From assembly GCF_004011695.2 (NCBI RefSeq), contig NC_082426.1, positions 248,001-312,000 on the forward strand: 64,000 nt of DNA. The letters are read 5' to 3'. Of the stretch, positions 1 to 11,249 are shown in pieces. The stretch is from Ascochyta rabiei. Lineage: Eukaryota > Ascomycota > Dothideomycetes > Pleosporales > Didymellaceae. Both the position numbers and the translations under genes were made by a program. Position 1 is the stretch's first letter. Each line of letters opens with the position of its first letter. The notes below the pieces were generated by a model. The model saw only the letters and a program-made list of their open reading frames with translations, had not been told where the DNA came from and did no database searches.

Positions 1-250
1 TTACACTATAAAGGTTTCTGCCCTCTAGGTCCTCTTAGCAGAAGACCTCCCTAATATAGATAAATAGGCTGCCTGCAGTATTAAAGGTAAGGGCTAGACA
101 GCTATATAGTAGGTAGTAGAAAGTATAATAATTCTTATAGTTTACCTATAATATATAAGAAACATATTTCTAAGATATTCTTTAAGACATATATTGCTAT
201 TAAGCTAAGTAGTAGCTTGCTAGGCAGCTATACTAGTAGTATTAGTAGTA
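1..250. repeat. RIP-degraded AT-rich repeat DNA
   Basis: This stretch is rich in TA dinucleotides and has stop codons in all frames, as expected for repeat DNA mutated by RIP (C-to-T on either strand, mainly at CpA). No gene can be read. The Fot1-like element that follows starts at 251 after a TA dinucleotide, so this is the flank into which it inserted, possibly itself an older repeat. Its family cannot be told from the sequence. Confidence 0.55.
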
Positions 251-306
251 ACATACCCTACAGGCGAGCCGCTTAACAGGCGAGCTGCTTACTTTTGCCA
301 AGCCCC
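251..306 (+). repeat. Left terminal inverted repeat with internal 16-bp tandem repeat
   Basis: These 56 bp match the reverse complement of 2059-2114 with four differences, each explicable as a C:G to T:A change. Inside, a 16-bp unit occurs twice back to back (260-275 and 276-291, one mismatch). Such subterminal repeats may be transposase-binding sites; that role is inferred. Confidence 0.9.
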
Positions 307-2058
307 CACTAAACTTCTCCTCCTACACCAATGTCTTCTTAACAACACCATTTAGACGCGTTAAAGGAAGCTTAGATACAGCTTGCGCTCCAGGCTCTTA
401 AATAAGACGCGAATCTCTCTTAGTAACGCGCTGCAGCTATCTACAGGGTCCCTTAAAAGACACTAAGTAACTAACACATAGGACAACCTTTACGCGCAGA
501 TTCTATAGCTAACTTATAGAAGCTAGATAATAATAAGGAGGAGGTAATTATTAAGTATGTTCTTAAGCTAGATACGTAAGGATTTTCCTCTTAGCTCTTA
601 GATGTAGCTACTATAGCCAATTCTTTGCGCGCTAAGCGCAATCTAGGCCCTATTAGCGTAAACTGGCCTAGTACGTTTGTTAAGCAACACCTAGAGCTTA
701 AAGTTAAGTTTAATTATAAGTACGACTACAAGAGAGCCCTCTATAAGGATTCTAAGGTTCTATAGGGCTAGTTTAGCCTAGTAGCTAATATCAAAGCTAA
801 GTATAGCATCTAAGATAAAGATATATATAACTTTAACAAGACAGGCTTTATAATAGGCTAGATCTCTCTAGAAGTAGTTGTTACAGCTTTAGAACAACAG
901 GGTTGGCTAAAGGCTATCTAGCCAGGCAACTAAGAGTAGGCTACGGCTATAGTGAGCATTAATGCTAAAGGATAGGCCATTCTGGCCTTCCTTATCTTTA
1001 AAGCCTACTACTACCTCTCTGCCTAGTACAAAGAAGAGGATCTGCCTTACAACTAGGTTATTAGAGTCTCTAATAACAGCTGGACTACTAACAAGCTTAG
1101 TCTTAACTAGTTAAAGCACTTTAACAGGCATATAAAGGAGCGTACTATTAGCACCTACTATTTACTTATTATTAATAGTTATAAGAGCTATAACTCTCTT
1201 AAATTCTAGCAATACTGTAAGGATAACAAGATTATTACTCTCTGTTTGCCTCTTTACTTATTACACCTTACACAGCCCCTTAATATAGGTTATTTTACTG
1301 CTTTAAAGAAGGCGTATAGGCGCTAAGCTAAAATACTTATATATAACTAGATTAACTATATTATAAAGATAGAGTTTCTGCTATACTTTATACGCGCCTA
1401 CAATGCTGTAATTACTTCTAAGAACATCTAGGGAGGGTTCTAAGGTGCTAGATTAGTCCTATTTAACCTAGACCAGGTTATAATAGCCCTTAATGTGAAG
1501 TTACGCACTCTATCACTACTACTACCTATTAACAACAAGCTCTAGCAGTTATAAACCCTAAGCAACACCCTTAAACTTAGGTTATAATTAACACTTATAA
1601 AAATAAGGATTTAGAGGTATATAGATAGTTCGCCTACCTCTATAGTTAAGGCGTTTAAGAAGGTAGTAAAAGGGGCAGCAATAATTGCGCATAAGCTAGT
1701 GTTAGCGCAACAGGAGATTACTTAGCTTTAAGCTACTAATAAGGCAGCTATACAACAAAAATTACACAAAAGAAAGTAAGTTTAGGTAGAAGAGACCCTA
1801 ACAGTTAAGGATAGCCTGCAATTAATAACTCTAAAGGAGTTTAGGGCGCGTAGTAATAGGAAGAAGGCAAAGAAGCAGGTGCGCGCTAAAGGAGGTAAGC
1901 CCTCCCAAAGACGCTGTAGACAGTGCAATTAGACAGGACACAACGCGCAAACGTGTTAGAAAGAGGTAGAAGTAGTTTCTAAATAGTATTACAGGCCATA
2001 CTGCACTTTGCAGCACTAAACTAGGTTGTTTTAGGCCATAATAGGGTGGAGTTTGGTA

Positions 2059-2114
2059 GGGGCTTGGCAAAAGTGAGCGGCTCGCCTGTTAAGCGGCTCG
2101 CCTGTGGGGTACGT
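2059..2114 (-). repeat. Right terminal inverted repeat
   Basis: Inverted copy of the left terminus with the same duplicated 16-bp unit. It is followed by the TA duplication at 2115-2116. This copy keeps more CpG/CpA sites than the left one, so it is closer to the unmutated state. Confidence 0.9.
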
Positions 2115-2116
2115 TA

Positions 2117-2551
2117 GTTATAGTTATAAAAATTTTTTATATTATTATTTTATATAAAATGTCTTAAGAACACGTTGTAAACACGTCCTAGCGCCTAGCG
2201 CGCTAATATTGCTTTAGTCTTAGCGCTACTCTATGCGGCTTAGACTATAGTCTGCCCTCTAAATCTCATGGTCCGATAACCTGATGCCTCACATCAGACG
2301 CGTTCCTGAAGAATGACGTCAATACAGGAAAAAGTCACAGACACCCCTGTCAGCGATTAATGCCAATCTGATACTGTAGTGCTATCAACAACTCAGCCTT
2401 CTTCTGCGAAATTGCTGCCCTTATCCTAGTGCTCGTAATTCATCTCCTGTTATCCTTAATTCCTGATCCTTGATTTTGCCGTCCGTTCCCTCTGTTCTAT
2501 GAAACTGGGTCGACTCAGGACGCAACCAGCAGAAACAGCTTACAGAATACG
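2117..2551. other. RIP-affected flank grading into unique DNA
   Basis: AT-rich DNA with TA-rich composition continues to about 2250; base composition then returns to that of the genic DNA. Positions 2250-2551 are the presumed upstream region of the broken carrier gene. No other gene or RNA is visible. Confidence 0.5.
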
Positions 2552-4057
2552 ATGGGTGTCAGCGCTTCAGAACTACTTGTGCCTTTCTCCAGCTCGATCC
2601 AGGCTGCTTTCTCCGTCCTCCTTACTATTGCGTTTGGTGTGTTGGCAGCACAATGCAACCTGCTGTCTACGAAGGCAGCGAAGGAGGTATCTCGTCTCTA
2701 CGTACAGATGTTCCTGCCAGCGCTGCTTATCTACAAGGTTGGCAGCAGTTTACACGCTGGTACTGCAGGTCGTTACTTGCCTATTCTTCGTAGGTCAACC
2801 GATTGAGCACCTCTGGGCTAGCCTAAGCCACTGATTTGTACTTGTAGTCTGGTCGATATCATACACGCTTCTAACGGTGTCTTCGGTCGAACTCTGACGC
2901 GTTTGTTCAAGTTGCCTGTTTGGTTACACCAGTTTTAGCCTTTAACAACACAACCAGTCTGCCACTTCTGCTCACCCAATCGCTGAAACAGACTCAAATA
3001 CACGATAAGATACTCATTAATGGTAACTCTGCAGCTGATGCTCTTGAACGTGCTGAGTCATATTTTTTGATCAACGCTATGGTCAGCAATTCACTCACAT
3101 TCGCTCTGGGGCCCCGGCTCATCAGACCAAGCGATGAAGATGTGCCAGATAGCGACGATGACGACGACGACGAAGCCAACAACAACATCAACATCAAAGA
3201 CGATGATCAACCCATCGGAAACCAAGACGATGAGAACGGTGACATTGAGAGAGGCCCGGATGGTATCATCAACGAGCAAACTTCGTTGCTGCCGCAGCGT
3301 GCTATTCGCAAGGCCAACCGTGTGGAGAAGATGGGCTACCTCAAGACACAGGACTGGTACAACAAACTTCTCACCCCGACTTAAGGAAACACTTCATATC
3401 ATCTGGCAATTTGCCAACGCCCCGCTCCTTGGCGCTATGGTTGGTGCTATCATTGGCTTGACCCCTGCGCTTCACAGACTGTTCTTCAACCCGAGTAACG
3501 AGGGCGGATATCTTAATGCCTGGATGACTACTGCCATCATGAACTTTGGTGAGTTGTTTGTGACAACGCAGACCATTGTAATTGAGGTAAAGCTCAGCCA
3601 AAGCATGCTGTGTATGAAGCGTGGTGAGGACAGCGGTGAGGACCCAAAAGCGAGTCTTGCGCTGGTAACACTGATAAGATTCATTGTCTGGCCTCTGTAA
3701 GTCGCCCGTTCTCTCGGATTGTCACGCACTCATCGTGTTGGCAGACTTAGCATTCCGCTGGTTTGTACGCCCGCATCGAAATCGTATCTTTTAGACGGGG
3801 AACCAATGCTCTGGTTTTCAATGATGTTGATGCCGACAGGACCTCCAGCAATGATCTTGGTGGCTCTGTCCGACGTGACTAGAGCACCCGAGAAGATGAA
3901 GATGACGATTGCGAAAGTTCTCACAGTAACTCAGACTCCACGAACCCCCGAAACACATTGACTGATTGTGTGTCAGATGAGCTACGCCGTTACTCCTCTA
4001 ATAAGTTTCGCCGTCGTGGGCAGTCTCAAGGCGATTGAATCAGCTATTGCCAAATAA
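2552..4057 (+). pseudogene. PIN/auxin-efflux-carrier-like membrane transporter, frameshifted
   Basis: The pieces read as a fungal membrane-transport (PF03547, ECM3-like) protein: an N-terminal part from the ATG at 2552 (PALLIYKVGSSLHAGTAGRY), a conserved FNNTTSLPLLL segment, an Asp-rich cytosolic loop, then NAPLLGAMVGAIIGLTP and a C-terminal MLMPTGPPAM and PLISFAVVGSLKA. Introns fit at 2790-2847, 3697-3744 and 3926-3976. The frame breaks three times: a base is missing near 2883, another near 2923 (between LTRLFKLPVW and VTP), and one extra base lies near 3369. A gene caller could hide the first two breaks with an artificial intron, but that would delete conserved residues. Last exon 3977-4057. 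The family would be an ER or plasma-membrane carrier of uncertain substrate. It lies next to the RIP island. Confidence 0.75.
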
Positions 4058-4341
4058 ACGAGCTACAACGGAGCAGCTTGTTGCATAGCCTACTATCACT
4101 TTGCTTCATGAACTTACTTGGGCTAATCGATCTTTTGCTGGTGTTTTGCTAGTCTTGATTATTCCACAAAATTCTCGGCTCTATTAAAAGTGCCGTAAAG
4201 GGCTGATGATCTTGCCACACTTGGTAGGCCTCCACTGGTACTTCCCCGCACTTTGGGCCCACCTCCAGGTGTTGCGTTGATCAACTTCGCACGACGTTGC
4301 CGAAGATGCAAATTTCGATTGCGTGATGCGATGATACGACG

Positions 4342-6345
4342 ATGTCTCTATCAACGTCTGGTGAGCGGCTTCGGAAGCGCCGGGCCATCAACGCATGTAT
4401 CTCCTGCAGATCGTCGAAAGTAAGATGCGACGGCAAACAACCCTGCAAAAGATGCGATAGGAACGATGCACGTTGTCAATATCACGATGCAGCAGGCAAA
4501 GATCCCAACACGCTCCGAATCGAGAAGCTTGAGCTTGAGGTAGCTCGGTTACAGAATCAGCTGAGAGAACAAGAAGCACGGTCGGCCTCTCCGCTAGAAA
4601 CTATCCACTCTCGTGCTACGCGCGACCTTGTGCAGACCGGGGCTTTGGCAGATGTACATCCTCAGTCCGGATCCAACGCTTTTCAAAAGGGCTTTGTTAC
4701 TTACGACAAAGCTTGTGCTTACTTCAGAAGGTGATTTCCTTTCTCTGACCGTTGTGGGCGTAGAGGTGCTGATACGATCTCAGATTCTTCGCCGGTAGTG
4801 TACGTAGTACCCTTCACACCCTTATAAAAACTACTGACGTGGTATCCTGTAGCACTACTTAGTACCTATATTCTCAGACAGTATCGATGTAATCACCTCA
4901 GTTGCATCACGCAGCGCTTTCCTTTTTGATGCAATAGTGAGCGTCGGCTGCCGTGCGGAGCAAGGATTCGATTCTGTAGCATTCCGGCAGTTGCAATCTG
5001 GTCTTAGCGAGCACCTGACTGATATGCTTGTGAAAACCGAGCAACCTTGCCTGGAGGACGTGCAAGCTATTACCTTGATGGCTGCGTATTCGGAGAACGG
5101 ATACATCTTGGTCGCGCTCGCATTACGATTTGCTATCCAACTGGGCCTGCACAAAACTGTCCATCGACTGCTTGATAGCGCCGAAGACCAAGAGCATGTG
5201 AGTGCCGAGGAACGAGAGTTGTATCGGCTTCAGCGTGTGTGGCATGGCATTTGCAATCTTGAACTATTGTAAGTCCTGACGCATTCCTTGTACAGACATA
5301 ACCAGCATGAAGTACGGCAGTTAGAATTGCAATTGCCCATATCTCATTGTAGTCGTCAACTTGTTCTCTGCATACTCCCACTAAATTGAAATACCTCATC
5401 TGACGCTGATACTGCGATAGCTTTTCACTTGATGGTGGCCACACTCCAAGCATAAAGCCACGTACAACGCCACGCAAGATTCGATTTCTCCTCAACCATG
5501 TAGAATGTACACCGGTGGACGTTCGACTTCTTTCTCAGGTGGAACTCAACTTGATCCGTGCAGATGCATACCGCGACGTCCTCGAGCACAGTGGACCCTT
5601 GCTTTTGGAGAGTGAAGATATCCTTCGATCCAAAATTTGCGACACAAATATTGAGTTCTCATTGTGGCTCAAAGAGTGGACCAATGTCATTTCAGAGAAG
5701 CCAGTCCCTGAGTGTGCGCTTGCGCTTCTAAACCTCCACATCCAATACGACTGGGCTCTTCTCACACTTCACCTGAAAGCAGTCTCGGTTTCAGGCATTG
5801 ATAACCTCGCCATCATGACCGATTTCCAGAAGGAAATGATACATAAGGCGAAAGAAGCATCAACAAGACACTTGCATCATTTGTTGGAAGCTTCTGTGTC
5901 ACCATCTTCGCCATGTGGATCAGCGCCCGCCTATCTCAACACCTTCAAATGGACCATGGACTACGTTTGGGCCAAGGGTGCTTTTTCAGTACTCCTCGTA
6001 CTGAAGCTTGCCATCCTGCTCCGCGACCCTATCACCCACATCATGTCGCTGCTTCATGACGCTCACCGCGTCCTTGAGGAACTCAAGAAGGTAACGATTG
6101 GGCATATACCATATTTCCAGATACTTCAAACCAGTATCGAAAAGTGCGAGGCAGCCATAGCGGACTATTCTACACAACAAGCTACCTCGGATGCGGATCT
6201 GGCTATCAGTGGTCCTGCCGAGAGCGATTTCCAGGGTTACGCACCAAACAACTTTACGTTCGAGTGGGACTTCCCTGGCCTACATCTCAAGCATATGCCG
6301 CTTGGGTGGCAGGACTTGTTTGTGGATATTGAAAATCTTTTCTGA
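4342..6345 (+). CDS. Zn(II)2Cys6 fungal transcription factor
   Basis: Predicted protein of 581 aa from exons 4342-4730, 4784-4799, 4853-5268 and 5421-6345; all phases fit. The N-terminal binuclear zinc cluster has cysteines at 19, 22, 29, 35, 38 and 45 (CX2CX6CX5CX2CX6C), followed by a basic linker and a leucine-rich coiled coil (KLELEVARLQNQL) for dimerisation. The middle region (SVGCRAEQGF, LEDVQAITLMAAYSENG, RVWHGICNLELF) matches the fungal-specific transcription factor domain. It should be a nuclear DNA-binding regulator; its targets are unknown. The 16-nt second exon is unusual but restores the conserved run into VPIF. The gene is intact although its neighbours on both sides are broken, so it may regulate genes elsewhere or be a survivor of a decaying locus. 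Confidence 0.85.
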
Positions 6346-6562
6346 ATTCAACACCTGTCAAGAGCGGCCCTGTCCGACTGATGTCTGGCTGTAGAAGTTG
6401 ATATTTGAGACTGGAGCGCATTGGTGACTTCCAAAACACAAGTACTGCAAAATACCTCTATGTGTGCAGACTGCCGAATAATCCAAACCTATGGATGGAT
6501 TGTTGCTTTTCTCTATGACTACAAGCGTTCTCACCGGGATCCGATGTCAAGAGCCATCCTGT

Positions 6563-7639
6563 CTAGTAAACGTATACAAAGTCCTCGTTTTTGATGTCCG
6601 TGACATCGTTGAACGCTTTGTCGCCAACGCCGCTCGTTTGGACATCCTCTACTCCCTCGGCATCCCTACTGCGGCTCCTCTCCATGCTCAGATATACGAC
6701 ATTTGGGACTTTTTCCATGCTTTCTCGAGTCATCGAATGCTTACGGTTGAGGATTATAATATACACGACTGCTAGGACTATGAGTACGACGATGGCGACA
6801 AACAGTGCCAGGTTCGATCGTAGGCCCCTGTAGTAGTGTGAGTTCTCGGAAGGCTCGAACAAATGTGGACCGATTTTGCTTTTGGTGTCACCTCTAGTGT
6901 TCTGCCCCGACGACGAGTAGACAGGAGGTGAAATGCCTGGGTAGAAGGAAGTGAGGCCATGCCCAACCAAAGAGTACTCTGCGGTTTCCTTTGCCTCGAC
7001 CAGCTACCATGAGACCAATAATGCCCACTATTGGTGGTATGCACAACAAAACAAGGACTGGCGCCTTTTTCTTCAGTCGAGTTGCCAGCCAAGTTCCTCC
7101 CAGTGTGGCAATGATCTGAACTGCTCGGCTTCAAATGCGCCCAGCAGAAATCTAGTCGCCATCATGCCTGCAAAATTTTGTGCTCCGGCCATGCCACAGA
7201 GAATTACACCCTAGGTCAACACCATGATGACCACGAGCTTGCCAATTGGAAACTTGACTAAGAAGAACGCTACCAGAGGCTGCATGACCAGTCGCGCGAT
7301 GTATACGATGCTACCTAGCCACGAGTACTGGTCGGAGTTGGGATCAAGGTCCGCATCTTCGATGAGTCCAAAGACGGACGCATATGAGAGGGCTGTCTTA
7401 TTTAGGCTCTGCGGACAGTAAACTGACAGCAAGATTGGCAGGATGATCAGATCGAATCTGCGCAAGACTCTCTCATTCTCTGCAGCTATGACTACAATCC
7501 GCTCACTCGAGGCGAGCAGCTCGGCAGCTTTATCCTTGCCGCAAGTCGTGGGAGGAGGTTTATGAATTGACTCAACCGTCTCGACTTCGGTCTTGTCGAT
7601 GTCTGGTGGTGAGAGCGATGGCATGATGAGGTTCGCCAT
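6563..7639 (-). pseudogene. Dal5/allantoate-permease-type MFS transporter, internally deleted
   Basis: The start at 7639 reads MANLIMPSLSPPDIDK, followed by RRFDLIILPILL and SYASVFGLIED, the N-terminus of an anion:cation symporter of the Dal5 family. After IGKLVVIMVLT comes an in-frame TAG (about 7212-7214) where the family has Trp; the frame then continues through GVILCGMAGAQNFAGMMATR and FLLGAFEA. There the middle of the protein is missing: the text jumps to IIATLGGTWLATRLKKKAP near helix 7. An extra base near 6977 shifts the frame before VGHGLTSFYPGISP and the last helix and tail (TDIKNEDFVYVY). One nonsense change, one large deletion and one frameshift make it non-functional. The intact family imports small organic anions such as allantoate or nicotinate through the plasma membrane. 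Confidence 0.85.
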
Positions 7640-8017
7640 GATAAGATATTTGCAACAAAAACTGGAGACTGCGGTGGAGGTGGGGATGGTGGAGATGATC
7701 ACCCGACTTGTACTCAACCCCACGGGGCCTCGGGTGTTACTTCCTCACTATCTGTGGAAGCAGTTCGGCCGTAGATGCCTAAGACTTCCCTGTTGCTTAA
7801 CCGAAAGCGGGCATGAAGAGTGGCAGCACACAACAGAACACCCATGTCGATCTCCGAAGTTACCGATGCTAAGGCCGACTCGACTCCATTTACTGCCGGA
7901 GCCACCAACATAAATGTTGCGAGATGTACACGATGAAGCAGCGACTAATACAACTCCAACTCCACTTTGACATCGATAGCCTTCACAAGCCCAGGACGAC
8001 GACACGGTTCTCGCAGT
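7640..8017. other. Intergenic region between divergent genes
   Basis: About 380 bp separate the start of the broken permease (minus strand) from the glycosidase start (plus strand), so it presumably held both promoters. The open frame of the glycosidase extends upstream to 7967 but only with a TTG codon, not an ATG. No other feature seen. Confidence 0.4.
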
Positions 8018-10567
8018 ATGCCTCAACTTGAGATTGTTCCACTTAAGTTCGAGGTCGTTCAAACAGTGGACGAGTCACCTGCTTCTATTCAGCTACAGTC
8101 ATCACAAGGCGAGTACAAATTCAGCTTCGAAGCTTTGAAACCGGGACTGTTTCGTACAACGTTTACGTCTCCCAAACATCTGCTCCCACCGCATCGATCT
8201 GTGCCACTACCATCTACTAATTTGGAGGATGCCAACGTACAGCATCAGTCTTCTAGTGCAACTACGAAGTCGTTTCAGGTGGACAAAATAACTGCGAGCA
8301 TCGACTGGACAACTGGGCCGCCCCTTCTGGCCCTTGGGTTTGCTGGTCAAGATACGCCCATTCACTCTGACCTTCCTCATCGCGCCTATGTCACCGATGG
8401 AACTGGAATAGCACACTACACAAAATACAACAACGGCACATTGCATGTTGGTCTGGGTGAGAAAGCTGCTCCTATGGACCTCTCCAACCGTCACTTCGTT
8501 TTGTCAGCAACTGATAGCTTCGGCTACGACGTGTACCGCTCAGACCCGCTTTACAAGCACATTCCGCTTCTGATCAACGCTACGCCTCAAGGATGTGTGG
8601 GAGTATTCTCTTCTTCCCATGCTCGGGGTTTCTATTCGATTGGTTCCGAGATGGATGGTATGTGGGGACGCTTCAAGGTCTACCGCCAAGAACATGGAGG
8701 GCTTGAGGAGTTCATCATACTTGGCGCCACCATCAAGGATGTAGTACGGATCTACGCAGATCTCGTCGGATACCCTCTTTTGGTCCCGAGATGGGCCTTC
8801 GGATACCTTGCGGGAGGGATGAAATATAGTATGCTGGATGAGCCGCGTGCATCAGATGCGCTGATGGAGTTTGCAAGAAAGATGAAAAAGCACGACATAT
8901 CTTGCTCAGGCTTTCAAATGAGTTCCGGCTATACTGTTGCTGAAACAGAACCAAAGACACGCAATGTCTTCACCTGGAACCGACACCGTTTTCCTGACCC
9001 CAAAGGCTTCATAGATGCTTTTCACGAGCAAGGCATACGCTTAATTGCCAATGTCAAACCCTACGTACTTGAAAACCACCCCGAGTACGAAAAGTTAAAG
9101 GCAGCCGGCGCTTTTTTCACAGACCCTGTTACTGATTGCTCAGCTCAAGCGAGGCTGTGGAGCGCTGGTGGTGGTGAGAGTGGTCTAGGCGGTCACATCG
9201 ACTTCACATCTGAAGCAGGATATCGCTGGTGGTACGAAGGCATCAGGGATCTCAAGCGCGTAGGTATTGACTGCATCTGGAACGACAACAACGAATACAC
9301 CATACCTAACGACCAGTGGCAATGTGCATTAACTGAGCCTTCCGTAAACCAGGACAAAAATGGCAGCTATTGCAAAGACGTCGGATTCTGGGGACGATCG
9401 CTCAATACTGAGCTAATGGGCAAGAGTTCTTACGATGCTACGCTGGATGTCGAGCCAGATCAGCGACCATTTATTCTCACTCGGAGCGCAACAGCTGGCA
9501 CTTTGAGGTACTGCGCTAGCGCGTGGAGTGGTGACAATGTTACGAGCTGGGAAGGTATGAAAGGAGCTAATGCTTTGTCCTTGGGTGCTGGCATGTGCTT
9601 AATGCAGTGCTACGGCCACGACATTGGTGGTTTCGAAGGACCGCAACCTACACCAGAGCTCCTTGTGCGCTGGTGTCAGCAAGGCATCTATTCTTCACGT
9701 TTTGCGATCAACTGTTTCAAGACTTCCCCAGAGAACAACAGCGTCGGTGACGTTATCGAACCTTGGATGTACGAGGAGACTACCTCGCTGGTTCGCGATA
9801 TCATCAAGCGCCGATACGAACTCATTCCGTATCTGTATTCACTTGCACTCAATTCTCACTTGACTGCGACTCCACCGCAACGCTGGACGGGATGGGGCTT
9901 CGAGAAAGATGCAGAGGTATGGAGCAATAAGGTTATAACCGATGGTGAGACACAGTACTGGCTCGGTGATGCCTTGCTTGTCGGAGGCGTGTTCGAACCC
10001 GGCGCTTCAGTAGCGAGAATGTACCTCCCCAAAGACGCATCCGATCCCGATCTCCAATTCCTTGACGTCAACAACTCTTCTCAAGCCTACTACAAGGCTG
10101 GCCAGTGGATCGAGATCTCAGCCAGATGGGACCAGAGCATCCCTGTGCTCGCAAAGGTTGGCACGGCCATTCCTGTCGGTCGCCCAGAACAGACGCTTGC
10201 TGTAGGCGAAAAATCGAATCCAGCAAACTTGCAGCTTGACGACTATCGCGCCGTGGAGCTCTTCCCGCCAAAAGGCTCGTCAAACGGGAAAATATTCACG
10301 ACTACTTGGTATGAAGATGATGGGATCAGCCCACCGCCGGCCAGCGTATCAATCTTTGAGTTGCGCTACACGACGACCGAAGACGTGGTCGCGGCTGAGC
10401 TGGAGAAGAAGCTTCAACCAGGCTTCCAAACAGTGTGGAATCAACTAGTGGTCATTCTCCCGGCTGGCGACACGCGTGCCGTGAAGCTCGACGGGCACCA
10501 TGCCGAACTCGTCAAAACGGATGACAAAGGCCGTGTTCACTTCCGAGCCAAAAGCACTGATCATTAG
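8018..10567 (+). CDS. Glycoside hydrolase family 31 (alpha-glucosidase/xylosidase-like)
   Basis: Intronless gene for an 849-aa protein starting at the first ATG, 8018 (MPQLEIVPLK). The first third is the beta-sandwich N-terminal domain, then the GH31 (beta/alpha)8 barrel begins around LLVPRWAFGYLAGGMKYS. The catalytic nucleophile is Asp423 in IWNDNNEY and the acid/base Asp506 in WSGDN; RPFILTRS and the downstream C-terminal beta domains are present. There is no signal peptide, so the enzyme is probably intracellular and acts on alpha-linked glucosides or xylosides taken up from outside; the exact substrate cannot be told. Length is normal for the family and all motifs are intact. It is one of the few functional genes in this zone, next to the broken permease. 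Confidence 0.9.
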   Translation: MPQLEIVPLKFEVVQTVDESPASIQLQSSQGEYKFSFEALKPGLFRTTFTSPKHLLPPHRSVPLPSTNLEDANVQHQSSSATTKSFQVDKITASIDWTTGPPLLALGFAGQDTPIHSDLPHRAYVTDGTGIAHYTKYNNGTLHVGLGEKAAPMDLSNRHFVLSATDSFGYDVYRSDPLYKHIPLLINATPQGCVGVFSSSHARGFYSIGSEMDGMWGRFKVYRQEHGGLEEFIILGATIKDVVRIYADLVGYPLLVPRWAFGYLAGGMKYSMLDEPRASDALMEFARKMKKHDISCSGFQMSSGYTVAETEPKTRNVFTWNRHRFPDPKGFIDAFHEQGIRLIANVKPYVLENHPEYEKLKAAGAFFTDPVTDCSAQARLWSAGGGESGLGGHIDFTSEAGYRWWYEGIRDLKRVGIDCIWNDNNEYTIPNDQWQCALTEPSVNQDKNGSYCKDVGFWGRSLNTELMGKSSYDATLDVEPDQRPFILTRSATAGTLRYCASAWSGDNVTSWEGMKGANALSLGAGMCLMQCYGHDIGGFEGPQPTPELLVRWCQQGIYSSRFAINCFKTSPENNSVGDVIEPWMYEETTSLVRDIIKRRYELIPYLYSLALNSHLTATPPQRWTGWGFEKDAEVWSNKVITDGETQYWLGDALLVGGVFEPGASVARMYLPKDASDPDLQFLDVNNSSQAYYKAGQWIEISARWDQSIPVLAKVGTAIPVGRPEQTLAVGEKSNPANLQLDDYRAVELFPPKGSSNGKIFTTTWYEDDGISPPPASVSIFELRYTTTEDVVAAELEKKLQPGFQTVWNQLVVILPAGDTRAVKLDGHHAELVKTDDKGRVHFRAKSTDH

Positions 10568-11249
10568 TTTCGAGCTGATTCAGAAACTGTGCAAGAATCT
10601 TTTAGCTATCGTTGAGGCATGCGGTCTTCCTCAGGCCTCTTTTACGTGATCCATCTTAGTCCTCAATCATCTTTCATAGCTGTCTCAAACCCAAGACTGT
10701 GATGTGAGGTGTTCAGAAATAGACCATGTAGCCGTTAGGTCTTTCGAACGGTCACTGTTAGGATTTTTTGTCTGCCAGCGTTTGTCGTATACTATCCTTT
10801 GGCCCACCTCTCCGCTCAGCACGAACAGGGCCCATGATACAGCACTGACGCAGATATCTGTTAGCTTTCCCGAATAAACTGACGCACCATAGCTCGGCGA
10901 TCTCCAGCTTCAATAAAAACGTCTGAATACGCCTGAATGCGCGCGAACACGCACCAGAACGAATAGGCCTGGCCGTGCGTCATTTGGCCCTGACGTTGGT
11001 TCCTAAGGCCAACACAAAGGTGCTGAGTAGCGGTCCTTTATCCATTCGTGACGTCGAAGCAGACCTTTCATTTAATTCGGGAGCCACAACGGCGCCACTC
11101 GAGCCAACAGGATGTGCCGTTGACTGACGAATCCAAAGGTCGAGCAGCAACATCAGCTATAAAGTGCGCTTGAGTCTTCAATGAAGTGTCACTCAACACC
11201 ATACACTTATCTTTCCTTACCCTCGTTACCCCAATTTTCGCCGTCGGCC
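10568..11249. other. Intergenic region
   Basis: About 680 bp downstream of the glycosidase and upstream of the oxidase remnant. Apart from the TATA-like box at 11158 no gene, RNA or repeat is visible. Confidence 0.4.
11158..11164 (+). promoter_or_regulatory. TATA-like box of the broken FAD oxidase
   Basis: TATAAAG lies 92 bp before the ATG at 11250, a plausible core promoter position for a fungal gene. It indicates that the upstream end of the broken gene is preserved. Confidence 0.4.

Larger units (their letters stand above)
251..2114 (+). mobile_element. Fot1/pogo-like Tc1-mariner transposon, RIP-inactivated
   Basis: The element is 1,864 bp, flanked by TA at 249-250 and 2115-2116, with 56-bp terminal inverted repeats. 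TA target duplication and about 1.9 kb length are typical of Fot1-class elements. The transposase runs on the + strand but is full of stops. A psq-type helix-turn-helix is recognisable at about 390-485. The DDE_1 catalytic region lies at about 820-1320: the first motif, normally NFDETGF, reads NFNKTGF; the second, normally DxHxSH, reads NSYKSY; the third, normally PLD, reads PLN. All three acidic residues have thus become Asn through G-to-A changes, as RIP produces. It cannot encode an active transposase. Similar-sized Fot1-like elements are known in Pleosporales, but I cannot assign a named family. Confidence 0.9.

Noticed and set aside
7967..8017. Upstream extension of the GH31 frame
   Set aside because: The extension begins at TTG; the first ATG is 8018 and matches a cytosolic family start.
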